Counted from the stretch's first letter, positions 1-9,062 are shown. The stretch is 13,013 bases of DNA from Oehlia diaphana (GCA_003833135.1 QZLH01001305.1:1-13013); one strand, 5' to 3'. Translations and numbers: made by a program. Notes: generated by a model not told the origin, from the letters alone.

Positions 1-930
1 TAGTAAATTTATTAATCATGTGGCGCAGTTTTATATTTAAAATTACTGTATAAATTTTATTTTGTTTAATTTAGTTAGTTTAGTTTATTTTATCATGTGA
101 GTCCGAAATGACTCTAAACTATTGGTATGATTAAGGACCAATTAGGGTCCGTAATAATAGTCAATATAAGGAAGTCAGGGACCAATAATATTAAGTGTTA
201 CGGTAGATCAATAAGTGTATGACTTTAACACTGATGCAATGTGTAACTGAAAGGGAAAGAATGAACAATTATAAAAGGAAGTAAAATACGACTTCCCCAA
301 AAATTAAGTTCGAAAAATGAGGAATAAAAATCATTAAAGAATGAATAAACTGATATATTTTACAAATTTTCGTACTAATATTTTATTTATTTTGTTAAAC
401 CAAGCATATTATTGTATTTATTTTAATCATTAATAAAGAGTGACGTTTGTTAATATCTAAGGTGGCAACGTGACTCATCACGGGCTTAGGTATTACACTG
501 TCGAGATTTTGATCGGGATACTCTGTCGAATTACTTAATTTGGGAATTAATTAAAAATTGACGGTTTATAAAATGAAGTGACTCAAATATGGTTACACAA
601 ATTATTTTTAATATGAAAACAAGAAATTGACTTATTAGCAGGGGAGCTGCCATTCGATTCATTCATTGTGTTATAAGATAATAAACTATCTAAAAGAGGA
701 AACCAAATAGTAGAGCTTTATTCACTAATAAATTATATTTAAAAAAAATTTTATTAAAAAAAAAAAAAATCTATATAACTAAAAAAATTTGTGATTAGTC
801 GCCGTATAAATAATTTGAATTGTGTAACTTCAAATCCCATACCATAAAATTAAACCCCGTGACAAGTCTCTGCCTGATCTATTTATGGTCAAAAACTAAA
901 AAAAAATTTTCAAACCGAAAAATTTGTTTT
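1..930. other. Unassigned AT-rich non-coding DNA
   Basis: I see no supported gene in this stretch. It differs from the rest of the left half in two more complex, CpG-containing segments. At about 105-240 there is a GGACC/GGTCC short inverted pair and two copies of GACCAAT. At about 459-560 there are two TGACTCA-like sites nearby (around 471 and 580) and several CG dinucleotides. They could be eroded repeat ends, but no paired partner or target duplication is visible. The 741-770 part is a simple A/T run. Confidence 0.4.
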
Positions 931-1528
931 TCAGAATTTTTTTCGTACTTATTTTTTTTTCGAATTCTCCCTTTTTTTTAAATTGATTTCCTTTCTTTAT
1001 CCTTTTTCTTCTCCCAAATTTTTTATTATATTAAATATATTTACAAAATTATTATCTTTTTTAAAAAAATCAAAATAACGTATCAGATATAGGAAAATTG
1101 ACCAACGTTGATAGAAAGATGAGTAAGATTTTTTCAATTAAATTGAACGCTAGATAAATAGTTTGATTTTCAAATTCATAAAAATCATTTAATTAATTAT
1201 AAAATATGTAAAAATGTCAATTTTTTTTGAAGAAATTGTTGATTTAATAATAGATTATTATAACCAAATCCATATCCGAAATTCTCTAAATAACTACCAG
1301 ATTTTCGAATAAAGATTTTAATTCAAATGGTTTAGTTAAATTAAGTACCAAAAGAATAATAATAAATAAAATGAATAGATTCTAATACATTCAATTATTC
1401 AAATATTTTTTTTGAAGTTGGTTATAAATTTAAGATTGACGTAATATAAAATAAGAAATAATTATAAATTTTATAATTAATTAATAAAAAATGTTTGTAG
1501 TTTTTTGAAAATACTTTAAAAAATTAAT
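931..1528. other. AT-rich non-coding DNA with a T-rich tract
   Basis: The first part (about 940-1025) is strongly pyrimidine-rich on the plus strand. The rest is plain AT-rich sequence with stops in all frames. A perfect 15-bp palindrome (TTCAATT-A-AATTGAA) lies at 1133-1147; such short palindromes are expected now and then at this composition. No gene or RNA is supported. Confidence 0.4.
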
Positions 1529-1836
1529 CAAAAAAGTGAGGGTGAATAAAGAAATAGGGAGATAAAAGGGAATAAAAGAAATGAAGTGGGAGTGAGGGAG
1601 AAACGAAATGGGGTAAAGGGAGAGTGAAAGAAACAAAAAAGATCAAGTGGGAATGAAAAAAAATGAAAGGAACGAAGGGTAGTGTAAAGGAATGAAAAGA
1701 TGAAGAAACAAAAAGGAAGTAAAAATAACAGAAAAAATGAAGGAAGGGAAGAATAAAAAGAGCAAAAGAAATGAAGAGACAAAAAGAAAACAAAAAAATG
1801 GAGAAGGGATAGAAATGAGATAAGCAGGAGGGATCA
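1529..1836 (+). repeat. Polypurine (GA-rich) tract
   Basis: About 300 bases of the plus strand are nearly all A and G with scattered T and very few C. Loosely repeated words such as GGAATGAAA, GGGAG and AAAGAAATGAAG occur throughout. This looks like a degenerate GA-rich simple repeat. It leaves the minus strand open in several frames, but the predicted peptides are phenylalanine/leucine/serine monotony and are not genes. Strand-asymmetric purine tracts of this kind can adopt triplex (H-DNA) structures in principle; that is inference. Confidence 0.8.
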
Positions 1837-1964
1837 ATTAAAAACCAAACCCATAAAATTAAAAAAAGAAAGAAAGTTAGTAGGGAACGGAAATTACATG
1901 TAATAAATAAACAAAACAAAAAAAATAAAAACATACCTTAGTAGTTACAAAAAAAATTATTAAA

Positions 1965-2230
1965 TCGCCCAGGGTGAAAATACACTTAAACGTTAAATCA
2001 TTAATATAAACTATATTATTGTAAATATAATTTATATCATTCTAATTTATAAATATAATTTAATACATGTTTTTTGTTAACTAATTATTACCATATTAAA
2101 TTCCTAATTATAAACAAAAAACTACTGTAACCATCTTTAATTTACTTAGTATGCATTACATTATAATACTAAATTTTTCTATTTAAACAAACTCTTTTGG
2201 TCCCAGTGCGAAGCAACGGGTGACTGCTAG
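1965..2230 (+). mobile_element. Possible short non-autonomous Helitron-like element
   Basis: The proposed 5' end starts with TC (TCGCCCAGGGTG) after an A at 1964. The proposed 3' end is CTAG (2227-2230) followed by T at 2231. This matches the Helitron pattern of TC...CTRR ends inserted between A and T without a target duplication. Six bases before CTAG sits a hairpin at 2202-2220: CCC/GGG outer pairs, a two-base mismatch on each side, and a TGC-GAA-GCA inner stem. The 3' end recalls a repeat end abundant in Rhizophagus from memory (unverified). The 266-bp interior is AT-rich and non-coding. The 5' boundary is the weak point, because TC is only two bases. Confidence 0.35.
2202..2220 (+). repeat. 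Hairpin before CTAG end
   Basis: CCC (2202-2204) can pair with GGG (2218-2220), and TGC (2207-2209) with GCA (2213-2215) around a GAA loop. It is among the most GC-rich spots in the first 5 kb and stands out from the AT-rich surroundings. Confidence 0.6.
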
Positions 2231-2252
2231 TAATAAACTAATACTAAATTGT

Positions 2253-2486
2253 ACTAAATAATATTATTATATCTTCAAAAAAATCAAGATTAAAGATCAA
2301 TCACTTTTTTAAGAACGATAGTAAATAGTGATATAATGATATTCGTATACATCATAAAATTATTAAAAAATTATTAAAAAAAAAAATTATTATTAAAAAA
2401 CAAAAAAAAAAAAATAATTATTAAAAAAAAAATAATAATAAATTAATGTTATAATCTAAATTTTTGAAGATATAATAATATTTAGT
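2253..2486. repeat. Inverted-repeat (foldback or MITE-like) element
   Basis: The left arm (2253-2292) and the reverse complement of the right arm (2452-2486) both read ACTAAATA...TTATTATATCTTCAAAAA...GATTA. They differ only by a 3-base and a 2-base length difference and a few changes. The interior (2293-2451) is extremely A/T-rich with repeated ATTATTAAAA words. No target duplication is obvious. AT-rich sequence favours chance pairing, but arms of 35-40 bases at this identity are unlikely by chance. Confidence 0.55.
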
Positions 2487-2698
2487 TTTTATATTAATAG
2501 ATATTTAAAAGTTACTGTAAATTTTCTGTTAGTAAATATTATAATGGAGTAAAAAAAAAAAACAAAAAATTATTAATTAAGAAAAAATTCATTTTGTAAA
2601 TTTTGAATCATTTTTCATTTTTTAAATTTTATGAATTCTTTGATAAAAATTTTTTTGGATAAAAAGAGATATAAAGATAAAGACTTTTTCTATTTGTA

Positions 2699-2726
2699 CA
2701 CTAGTGTGCGAAACACAGATCACGTG
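2699..2726 (+). repeat. Left terminal inverted repeat of the MITE
   Basis: 28 bases, of which 25 match the reverse complement of 3007-3034. The mismatches are clustered just after GCGAAAC. The inner end carries the palindrome CACGTG (2721-2726). Confidence 0.85.
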
Positions 2727-3006
2727 TTTATCATACTTAGGTGATCTGTATAAAAAATTTCCTTTTTGGAAATTAGTGCAACGAATTTTCATTTTTACTG
2801 AGAATCAAAATTGCCTTTTTTGGGTTGTATAACGTTACTCTAGTTTCCATATAAGGATATTCGAGTAAATTTTGGCTGGAATTATAAAATTTGGCCGAAG
2901 TTATATGGTGCGACATATAATATGTGACAAATAAGGTTTTTTTGCCGAAAAAATAAATAGTAAAAATGGAAAACTAGAATGGTGTGAAATGGGTGACAAA
3001 TAAAGT

Positions 3007-3034
3007 CACGTGATCCTGGTTTCGCACACTAGTG
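3007..3034 (-). repeat. Right terminal inverted repeat of the MITE
   Basis: Mirror of the left arm, with CACGTG at 3007-3012 and the outer end CACTAGTG at 3027-3034, followed by the TA duplication at 3035-3036. Confidence 0.85.
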
Positions 3035-3077
3035 TATTTTAAGAAATTTTCTAAAATAAATAAATATAATTTTTTAC

Positions 3078-3198
3078 ATGGAAAACCATTTCCTTTTATA
3101 TTTTATGATTTTTTTTGATTTTTTTTTCAAAAAAAAAAAAAAAGTTTTTTACGAAAAGGAGAAAAAATTAAAGTAAAAATGGAAAGTTATTTCCTTTT
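3078..3198 (+). repeat. Duplicated GGAAA/TTTCC hairpin
   Basis: A 20-base unit at 3078-3097 and one at 3179-3198 share 17 of 20 bases. Each folds as GGAAA-(4 nt)-TTTCC. Between them lie long T and A runs that can also pair. The right copy shares a 14-base word (AGTAAAAATGGAAA, 3172-3185) with the interior of the neighbouring MITE (2959-2972), so the two repeats may be related. Confidence 0.5.
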
Positions 3199-3222
3199 TC
3201 CATCAAAAAAAATCTAAAAAAC

Positions 3223-3242
3223 GTTAGCTTCGCTATACTAAC
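3223..3242. repeat. Short hairpin with TTCGCTA core
   Basis: GTTAG (3223-3227) pairs with CTAAC (3238-3242). An alternative TAGC-TTC-GCTA stem lies at 3225-3235. It is a CpG-containing, higher-complexity island in AT-rich sequence and may be part of a dispersed repeat. Confidence 0.4.
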
Positions 3243-3285
3243 ATATATATAAAATTATCTGAGCGTTTTTCATCCAAATTTGGAC

Positions 3286-3320
3286 TTATGGTTAGATCAA
3301 ATGCAAAATCTAAACCATAA
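3286..3320. repeat. Inverted repeat, 12-13 bp arms
   Basis: TTATGGTTAGAT (3286-3297) is the reverse complement of ATCTAAACCATAA (3308-3320) apart from one extra base. The loop is 10 bases. It is followed closely by the tandem repeat at 3351-3390. Confidence 0.6.
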
Positions 3321-3350
3321 AAATGCACTAACTAATCCATAAAAACACTC

Positions 3351-3390
3351 AATTTTTCACAATTTTTCACAATTTTTCATAGTTTTTCAT
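3351..3390 (+). repeat. 10-bp tandem repeat, four copies
   Basis: Four consecutive units: AATTTTTCAC, AATTTTTCAC, AATTTTTCAT and AGTTTTTCAT. The first two are identical, and divergence rises to the right. Confidence 0.85.
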
Positions 3391-4408
3391 TTTAAGATAT
3401 GATTATCAATGATTTGATGCATTCCGGGATATGATCATCATTTTGGCACAAAAAAATCATTTGATATAAGGGTTAAATAGAAGACAATAGTTAGACTAGT
3501 CAAATTAGGGTTAGTGAAGAGTATAATTATAAGCAGTAAACTATATTAGAATTAATTTTATTTTTTTTTTTTTTGTTATATTTTGGGTTTTTTTAGGTAC
3601 GGTAATTCGTACTTTCATATAGAAAATAATTACACCACTATTGATGCTCTTATGAGTTATAACTTTATAATACTATTAATATAAACTTACATACAATGCA
3701 ATATATGATGCCCATACTTTTAGCATTAATATGGTTAAAAAAAACATTTCTTGATGTAAATTATTTAGTTTTGCAATACATTTCGTCTAATATATTTTAA
3801 TTCCTCATATCTAACCTATAAACGAGTTGAATTGCATCTACAAACAAATCAGATTTTTTAAATGTAATATAACATTAAAAAATTTTTGCTTCAATTTTAA
3901 ATAAAATGTATTCTCAAAATCAACGAAATAGTCCGTATGTTACACACATTTGACGAAGATGACATCTATTGATTATTTACAAAATATTAACTAAAGAACA
4001 AATTGTAATTATAGTATGAATATTTAATACAAATTACAATTATTTTCAAATTATTGGCTAGTTTTAAGTTGTACGAAGGAATCTGTACTCTAAAGGCAAA
4101 TATAATATATTAGACAAATTATAATATTAAAATTTTTATTTAACTATTAATATTTTAGCTCGAAATTAAAAATGAGTTCTCATAATTTGAATAATAGTTA
4201 AATTAATCATTCTAGAGTAATGGGTATACCGAACGAAATAAAAATAAAAAGTCTTACAACACAAATAACAAAAAAATATTTTATTCTCTTTTCTAAATAA
4301 AAAACAAAAATTTTTATATTTTTCATATTTTCTCAATTTAAAAAAAATGCTTTGTTTTTGCTTTTTTGATAAAAAAAAAGTTCATTAATTATTGTAGGTA
4401 ACAGGATA
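3391..4408. other. AT-rich non-coding DNA
   Basis: I see no gene, RNA or clear element. Notable simple features are a run of 14 T (3561-3574) and two similar words, GATATGATTATCA near 3397 and GATATGATCATCA near 3428. Stops are dense in every frame. Confidence 0.45.
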
Positions 4409-4785
4409 TTAAGAAAAAGGCTTCCTTAGTTCTTTCATTGTAGAATATTCAATGCTTGAAGAATATGATGATCCTTTAATGTAAAATTTGATGTTATTAG
4501 CCATATTACTTAAATATAATACAAAAAATTGTGCTTGGTAGATTAAATCCTCACAAGATACATATTTTAATAACTGAATAAAAAAAATATATATATTATT
4601 AAAAATTTGGGTTGACAAGATAAACTGAAAACACGGAAGAAAGGCACGTGCCATTTTGCAGCACGAGAACCAATAAGTACAGGATATTTTATAAGAGAAG
4701 TGCAGTCTCCATCAATTTTGGAGATATTACTTAGAATCGATAATATTTTCTTGGAATTATAAGCGAGGGTTTGAGGTTTAATCAT
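4409..4785 (-). CDS. Possible small two-exon gene or gene fragment, function unknown
   Basis: Exon 1 would run from ATG at 4785 down to 4633 (51 codons, start MIKPQTLAYN, end KWHVPFFR). Exon 2 would run from 4573 down to a TAA ending at 4409 (54 codons, start LLKYVSCEDL, end KELRKPFS). Both have more balanced amino-acid and codon use than other open frames here. A 59-nt intron (4632-4574) with GT and a T-rich TTCAG acceptor joins them in frame. The donor GTTTTC is weak, so the intron is uncertain. The ATG follows a 12-base A run on the coding strand, a common fungal leader type. I see no signal peptide, membrane segment or catalytic motif. The stretch around IGSRAAKWH resembles, from memory, a multicopy uncharacterised protein of Rhizophagus. 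The product of about 105 residues could be a truncated family copy. The function is not inferred. Confidence 0.4.
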
Positions 4786-5140
4786 TTTTTTTTTTTTAAC
4801 AAAATTTTTAATTTATCAGAAGAGTTGGAAAAAAAAAAAAAAAAATACTTGGGGGTTTAGATAATAATTGAATATAGTGTTTCTATTTTTGTATTAACTG
4901 TTTTCTTACGTAAATCAAAAAAAAAGTTTAAATTAAAATCATGTTCAGGAAGATCCCAAAAAAAATATGAAAAGGGTATCTCAAACAAAATTATGATCTT
5001 CAAATTATCATAGTAAGAGATTAAACAACACATGCAAAAATCAAGGAAAATAAGTTGAAATCAAATAGAAGGAACAAATCATATTATAGAAAAATGGGAT
5101 TTTATTTAGTAATTTTTTTTAATTAATTTTCATATTTTGT

Positions 5141-5167
5141 TATTTCATTACGATAAATAATGAAATA
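5141..5167. repeat. Perfect 10-bp inverted repeat
   Basis: TATTTCATTA (5141-5150) and TAATGAAATA (5158-5167) around a 7-base loop. No associated element boundary is seen. Confidence 0.6.
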
Positions 5168-5770
5168 GTAAATTGTAATTTGAATTTTAATATAAGTATT
5201 AAATTATCCGTACATTTAATTTGCTGATGGTCCAATTGTAATAATTATTATAAAAATTGATCTCAATATTTAAATACTTCAATATTCGTGATAGAATATT
5301 ATGGCATTAATTTGATCAATCATTGGGCCAAATGCACGTGATTAATTGATATAGAAAGTTGCTTGGAATATTTTTATAAATTTGATTATTCCATTTTAAA
5401 CCAAGGCATCTTTGGTGTTAACGTTAATATATCTTTATTTGTATACGCTGATATCGATTAATCCATACTGCTAAATAAAAATAAAGTAAATAAAAATAAA
5501 TTCTTCCATTTTACTTATTAAGGATTAATTTTATTACATTCTTTTAATAGTCCTTCATATAGAAAATAAACAAAATTTAATGAACAAATCATATCAAATG
5601 ATATAATATGATAGACAAATACTAGTTGGATTTTGAACGACAGAAAGGAATTCTTTCTCATAAAAATTTATTTATATAATTTATTTTTTATAGATAAGTC
5701 ATAATAATAAAAATAGAGAGAAAATCACCGTAGATGAGTTTATAAATAAAGTTACTGATAGTATAATAGT

Positions 5771-5797
5771 GGGGCGGGCATTCTTGAAAAACAAGAA
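5771..5797. repeat. GC-box-like word and adjacent hairpin
   Basis: GGGGCGGG at 5771-5778 is an unusually GC-rich word for this window. It is followed by the hairpin TTCTTG-AAAAA-CAAGAA at 5781-5797. A regulatory role is possible, but no gene starts nearby. Confidence 0.4.
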
Positions 5798-6001
5798 CCT
5801 ATATATTACACACAAATAGACAGAACCCACTTGTGCTGCTTTGAGTGAAATTATCATTCAAATATGTGACTAATATATCTAGTTATCTAATAAAAGAAAA
5901 ATAACTTGTACAGTATGCCATATTAATCATTAGAACGTTTGAAGTGCTATAATCACAAAAAAAAAAGATATAGGCATCATTAAATTTATCATAAATATTA
6001 A

Positions 6002-6054
6002 ATTATATGTTAGATTATATGTTAAAAGTTAGTGCTAAGTTTGCAAACTTTTAA
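6002..6054. repeat. Short direct repeat and 9-bp hairpin
   Basis: ATTATATGTTA occurs at 6002-6012 and 6014-6024. It is followed by a perfect inverted repeat TTAAAAGTT (6022-6030) / AACTTTTAA (6046-6054) with a 15-base loop. Confidence 0.5.
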
Positions 6055-7028
6055 TTTATTTCTAGTTTATTCCAGTTTAACTCAGTTTAATTATGATTGA
6101 AACTCCTGATTGTGAAGGGATTTGCTTTCTAAGTTTTCTTTGCTGTAAATTTTTAAAACAGAAAAGGCATCTTAAAACATTAGGTCATTAATTATGCAAA
6201 TAATTAAAATACTTATTTGTAAATAAATGTTACATTTTATACGTTATTGATTAATATTCAATTCCAATTAAACAAATTTTAAAAAAACGCCAATATGATG
6301 AAAATTGCAGATCTATCCATTCCAAGTTAGAACATTTATAATATTTCCACAAAAATTGAAACAGAACTCTTTACTCATAAAAAAGATTTATTTGAGTTTC
6401 AATATAATATTAAATCATCAAAAAAGCTTTTTTTATTTTAATATTGTAGCTAGCATAGTACAATTTATTAATTTTGATATATTGACACTATATTCATTTT
6501 TTTTTATACTTTCTTTATAAAACATAATTATCTTTTTATTAACGTATCATTAAATTGAAATCATGTGAATTACAAGATAATGAGAGGCTTATATGAATGG
6601 CTTAGTTTAGTCTGATGTATATTTGGCTTAAGTGATAAAATCAATAAAATCTAATAATGGCTTTGAAATTGTGGCTTAGGGCTTATTGTTTAAACAACAA
6701 TTATACTAAAAATTCATATTATTCTGATAATAACAAAGAAATTGTTTAATAAACAGGTTTTAGTTGTTGTGCAACTTAGTTTATTATAAATATACTTTGC
6801 AGAAAAATATTTTTTATAAATATCAGAAATATCAGTTTACATTTAACAGTAAATTGTAACAAATCATTCAAATATAAAATGTATACCCAAATCTTATTGA
6901 ATATTCAAATTTTATTATATTTAATATATAATGATAGCATGCTAAAATATTATTATGTCATAAACAACATATAGTATTATGGAAACTGAGAATACGTTTA
7001 ATATTACTACAATTAACATATCTGATTT

Positions 7029-7262
7029 AAACTCTCACTCCATTCTCTAAATGATCTGGCTTGTTATTATTGGCCACAAATGGGATATGATGTTAAGGGA
7101 TATATAAAAACCTGTGATATTTGTCAGAGAAGAGGACTTTCAAATTGATGAAAAAAATCAACACTAATACCAGTAAAAGGACTATTACATAGAATAGGAA
7201 TCAATATTAAAGAACCATTACCTTTTTCACCATGACAAAATGTCTAGAAGTAAGGCATCACA
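7029..7262 (+). pseudogene. Ty3/gypsy integrase remnant (zinc-binding region and start of core)
   Basis: In one frame (7029-7232) the translation contains YYWPQMGYDVKGYI followed by KTCDICQRRG. This is the second half of the HHCC zinc-binding domain of retroviral-type integrases: aromatic-WP-x-M, then the C-x2-C-Q pair. The preceding His pair region is shortened to LHSLNDLA. After two in-frame TGA codons (7146-7151) the same frame resumes with IPVKGLLHRIGINIKEPLP, matching the linker and the first beta strand of the catalytic core, where a catalytic Asp is expected but Asn is read (GINI rather than GIDI). A TGA at 7233 ends it. A shifted frame around 7235-7255 gives TKCLEVR, like the TKW-E-R region that follows. 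Integrase would normally join element cDNA to host DNA; this copy is dead. No LTRs were found. Confidence 0.75.
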
Positions 7263-9062
7263 AAATTTAGATACCTATCAAATACTCTTCTGCTTCCAGT
7301 ACTAGAATATGATCAATTGATATTCATATTATTATAAGTATCTCAAGCCATATTGACAGGACCTTCTTTAGATTAATAACTTGACCATCTTTATTACCAA
7401 ATTCAGCCTGAAATCAGACACCCAATTTCTAGCTATTTTGAACAGTGTTTTAGTTCTCATTGAAACAACAACAAATTTTAACTTATTATAGAATCATTCT
7501 ATATATCATATTGCAAAATTGCAGAAAAAATTTATTTTAATAGAACTGAATCAAAGTTTCCCACACTTATAAAGATTTTAATATATATGTGTATATACCA
7601 GTAATTCATTCCATTAAATCAATACAGAACAATTTATTCTTTATATATCAACATACCAATACCATTAGATTAAAATAGAAAGATTTTTTCTTTATTCATA
7701 AATATTCCTGATTATTATCAATATTAACATTTATAAAATAAAAAATTTAGTAAAAATCTAATATCAGGAAGTGGTTTGAAATGAATAACTCAACTTATTA
7801 AAGTCCACATGACATATTAATACATATATTTATTCAATTGTCTTAATTTCTGACATAACTTAAAGGATATCATCAAGAATGGCAAATGGCAATACACAAT
7901 TGAATGTTGACCTCTATGCATTAATGTACCATTAAGAAATATTGCAAATCAAACAAAACACTACAATTTAATATAAAATCCAGCCCTTTTAGTATTTGGA
8001 AATGAAAATTTGAAGTAATATTATCAACTTCCAATTAAGTTTACAATTTAATAATTTCTGTTAAAATACCAATAAATCATACTGGTATGATGACTATAAA
8101 GCAGATTTATAATTGAATAATTTCAGCTATAATTTAGTATTCAATAATATCACAAAATATTTCAGCTTATGCTGCTTTGAACTAGGCATGTTACCTCCCA
8201 ATTTCATGATTTAATTGCAGTGATGATAATGAATCAGTTGAGCGGCTAATCTGAAGATAATGTTAAATAAACTGACCAAAACTATTCATAAAACTTCTAA
8301 TTTAAAAATTCAAGAAATTGATTAGCAAGGTGGTATGGATATTGGATAGGGATGTGCAGTCTAAGCTTTCAAGGGTGCTGCTGTACTTCATAATGGATGC
8401 CTTATGTACTTTGAAGCTAGTGTTGAATCATTATGCTGACTGGATTTGAATTGCTGTTATGAGAAACTTTAGCCTGTTTCTACATCTCACTAGAATTCAT
8501 AGTTAACCATCTAACACAACATTAATTAAATACTATTATTACTATAATTAATACCAAAATCTGTTCAAACACCTCCTAAAATAATTACATTAAATTTTTA
8601 ATACATAGTGTTCATAAAAATCTTTTGGTAATTTTTGATAATCTAAAAATGTGTTGTATAGCAATGATTAATTTCTGACCTAATAGTTAATCAATGCATT
8701 CCTAAGTTGATGAAGATAATAAGGAAACTTTAGATGGAGCAAGCTTTATAATATTGCATATAGGCCAGTCAGCAATCAATTTGGAATTATCAGAATTATT
8801 AGGATTCATGTTTTTGGTATTATTATCATGCATCTAATTGTTCTGATGAATGATGCAAGAATATTAAGCCAACTTGGTATTTCCTTGAATACTAATTATC
8901 TTATATCAATACTGATATGAGAATATTAACAAATTAATGATTAATAACAATGAATTATGAAAAAATTTTATAGTTTTAATATAAAGTGTTAATAATAATT
9001 TATTACTAATATAATATCGGACAGCATAATAGAAAAATCAGATTAGTGTGAAGGATATCATT
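7263..9062. other. Degenerate CpG-poor sequence, probably old transposon interior
   Basis: The sequence is less A/T-monotonous than flanking DNA and lacks CpG, as expected for decayed coding DNA, but I could not match further integrase core, RNase H or reverse transcriptase motifs. One better segment (about 8336-8462) reads open in the plus strand with non-random residues and is described as a finding. No LTR pair or terminal inverted repeat was recognised. Confidence 0.4.

Larger units (their letters stand above)
2699..3034. mobile_element. MITE, Tc1/mariner-type, with TA target duplication
   Basis: A 336-bp element bounded by 28-bp terminal inverted repeats. The left arm (2699-2726) starts CACTAGTGTGCGAAAC and ends ATCACGTG. 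The right arm (3007-3034) is its reverse complement with three mismatches. TA flanks both sides (2697-2698 and 3035-3036), the target duplication of Tc1/mariner-superfamily elements, whose ends often start CAC or CAGT. The interior is non-coding and holds two copies of GTGACAAATAA (2924-2934, 2993-3003) and a subterminal inverted pair built on AGTAAAAATG (2790-2799, 2959-2968). With no transposase it must be non-autonomous. The near-identical ends suggest fairly recent insertion compared with other repeats here. Confidence 0.85.
4786..7028. other. AT-rich non-coding DNA with scattered hairpins
   Basis: There is no gene I can support in these 2.2 kb. A 71-codon open frame at 6305-6520 has composition expected of AT-rich noise. 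Several perfect inverted repeats are listed separately. CpG is present but becomes rare after about 6550, which marks the edge of the CpG-poor block to the right. This could be the upstream region of the minus-strand gene at 4409-4785, at least in its first part; no promoter element is convincing. Confidence 0.45.

Noticed and set aside
780..850. Possible tRNA-like or SINE promoter (ACTTCAAATCCC resembles a B box)
   Set aside because: No cloverleaf, no good A box at the right distance and no acceptor stem could be drawn.
1524..1934. Minus-strand open frame of 136 codons and two overlapping frames (1528-1782, 1643-1837)
   Set aside because: They arise because the complementary strand is a polypurine tract with few possible stops. 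The peptides are almost only Phe, Leu, Ser, Pro and Ile, and several frames are open together.
2341..2450. Repeated ATTATTAAAA words as a possible CRISPR-like or satellite array
   Set aside because: The units are irregular and pure A/T with no unique spacers. It is low-complexity sequence inside the inverted-repeat element.
4785..4845. T run and A run about 30 bases apart as an inverted repeat or retrotransposon poly-A tail
   Set aside because: Homopolymer runs of this size are common in the window, and no target duplication or coding end is attached.
6305..6520. Plus-strand open frame of 71 codons
   Set aside because: The composition (Phe, Ile, Leu, Asn, Lys) is what AT-rich random sequence gives. 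There is no motif and no splice or neighbour context.
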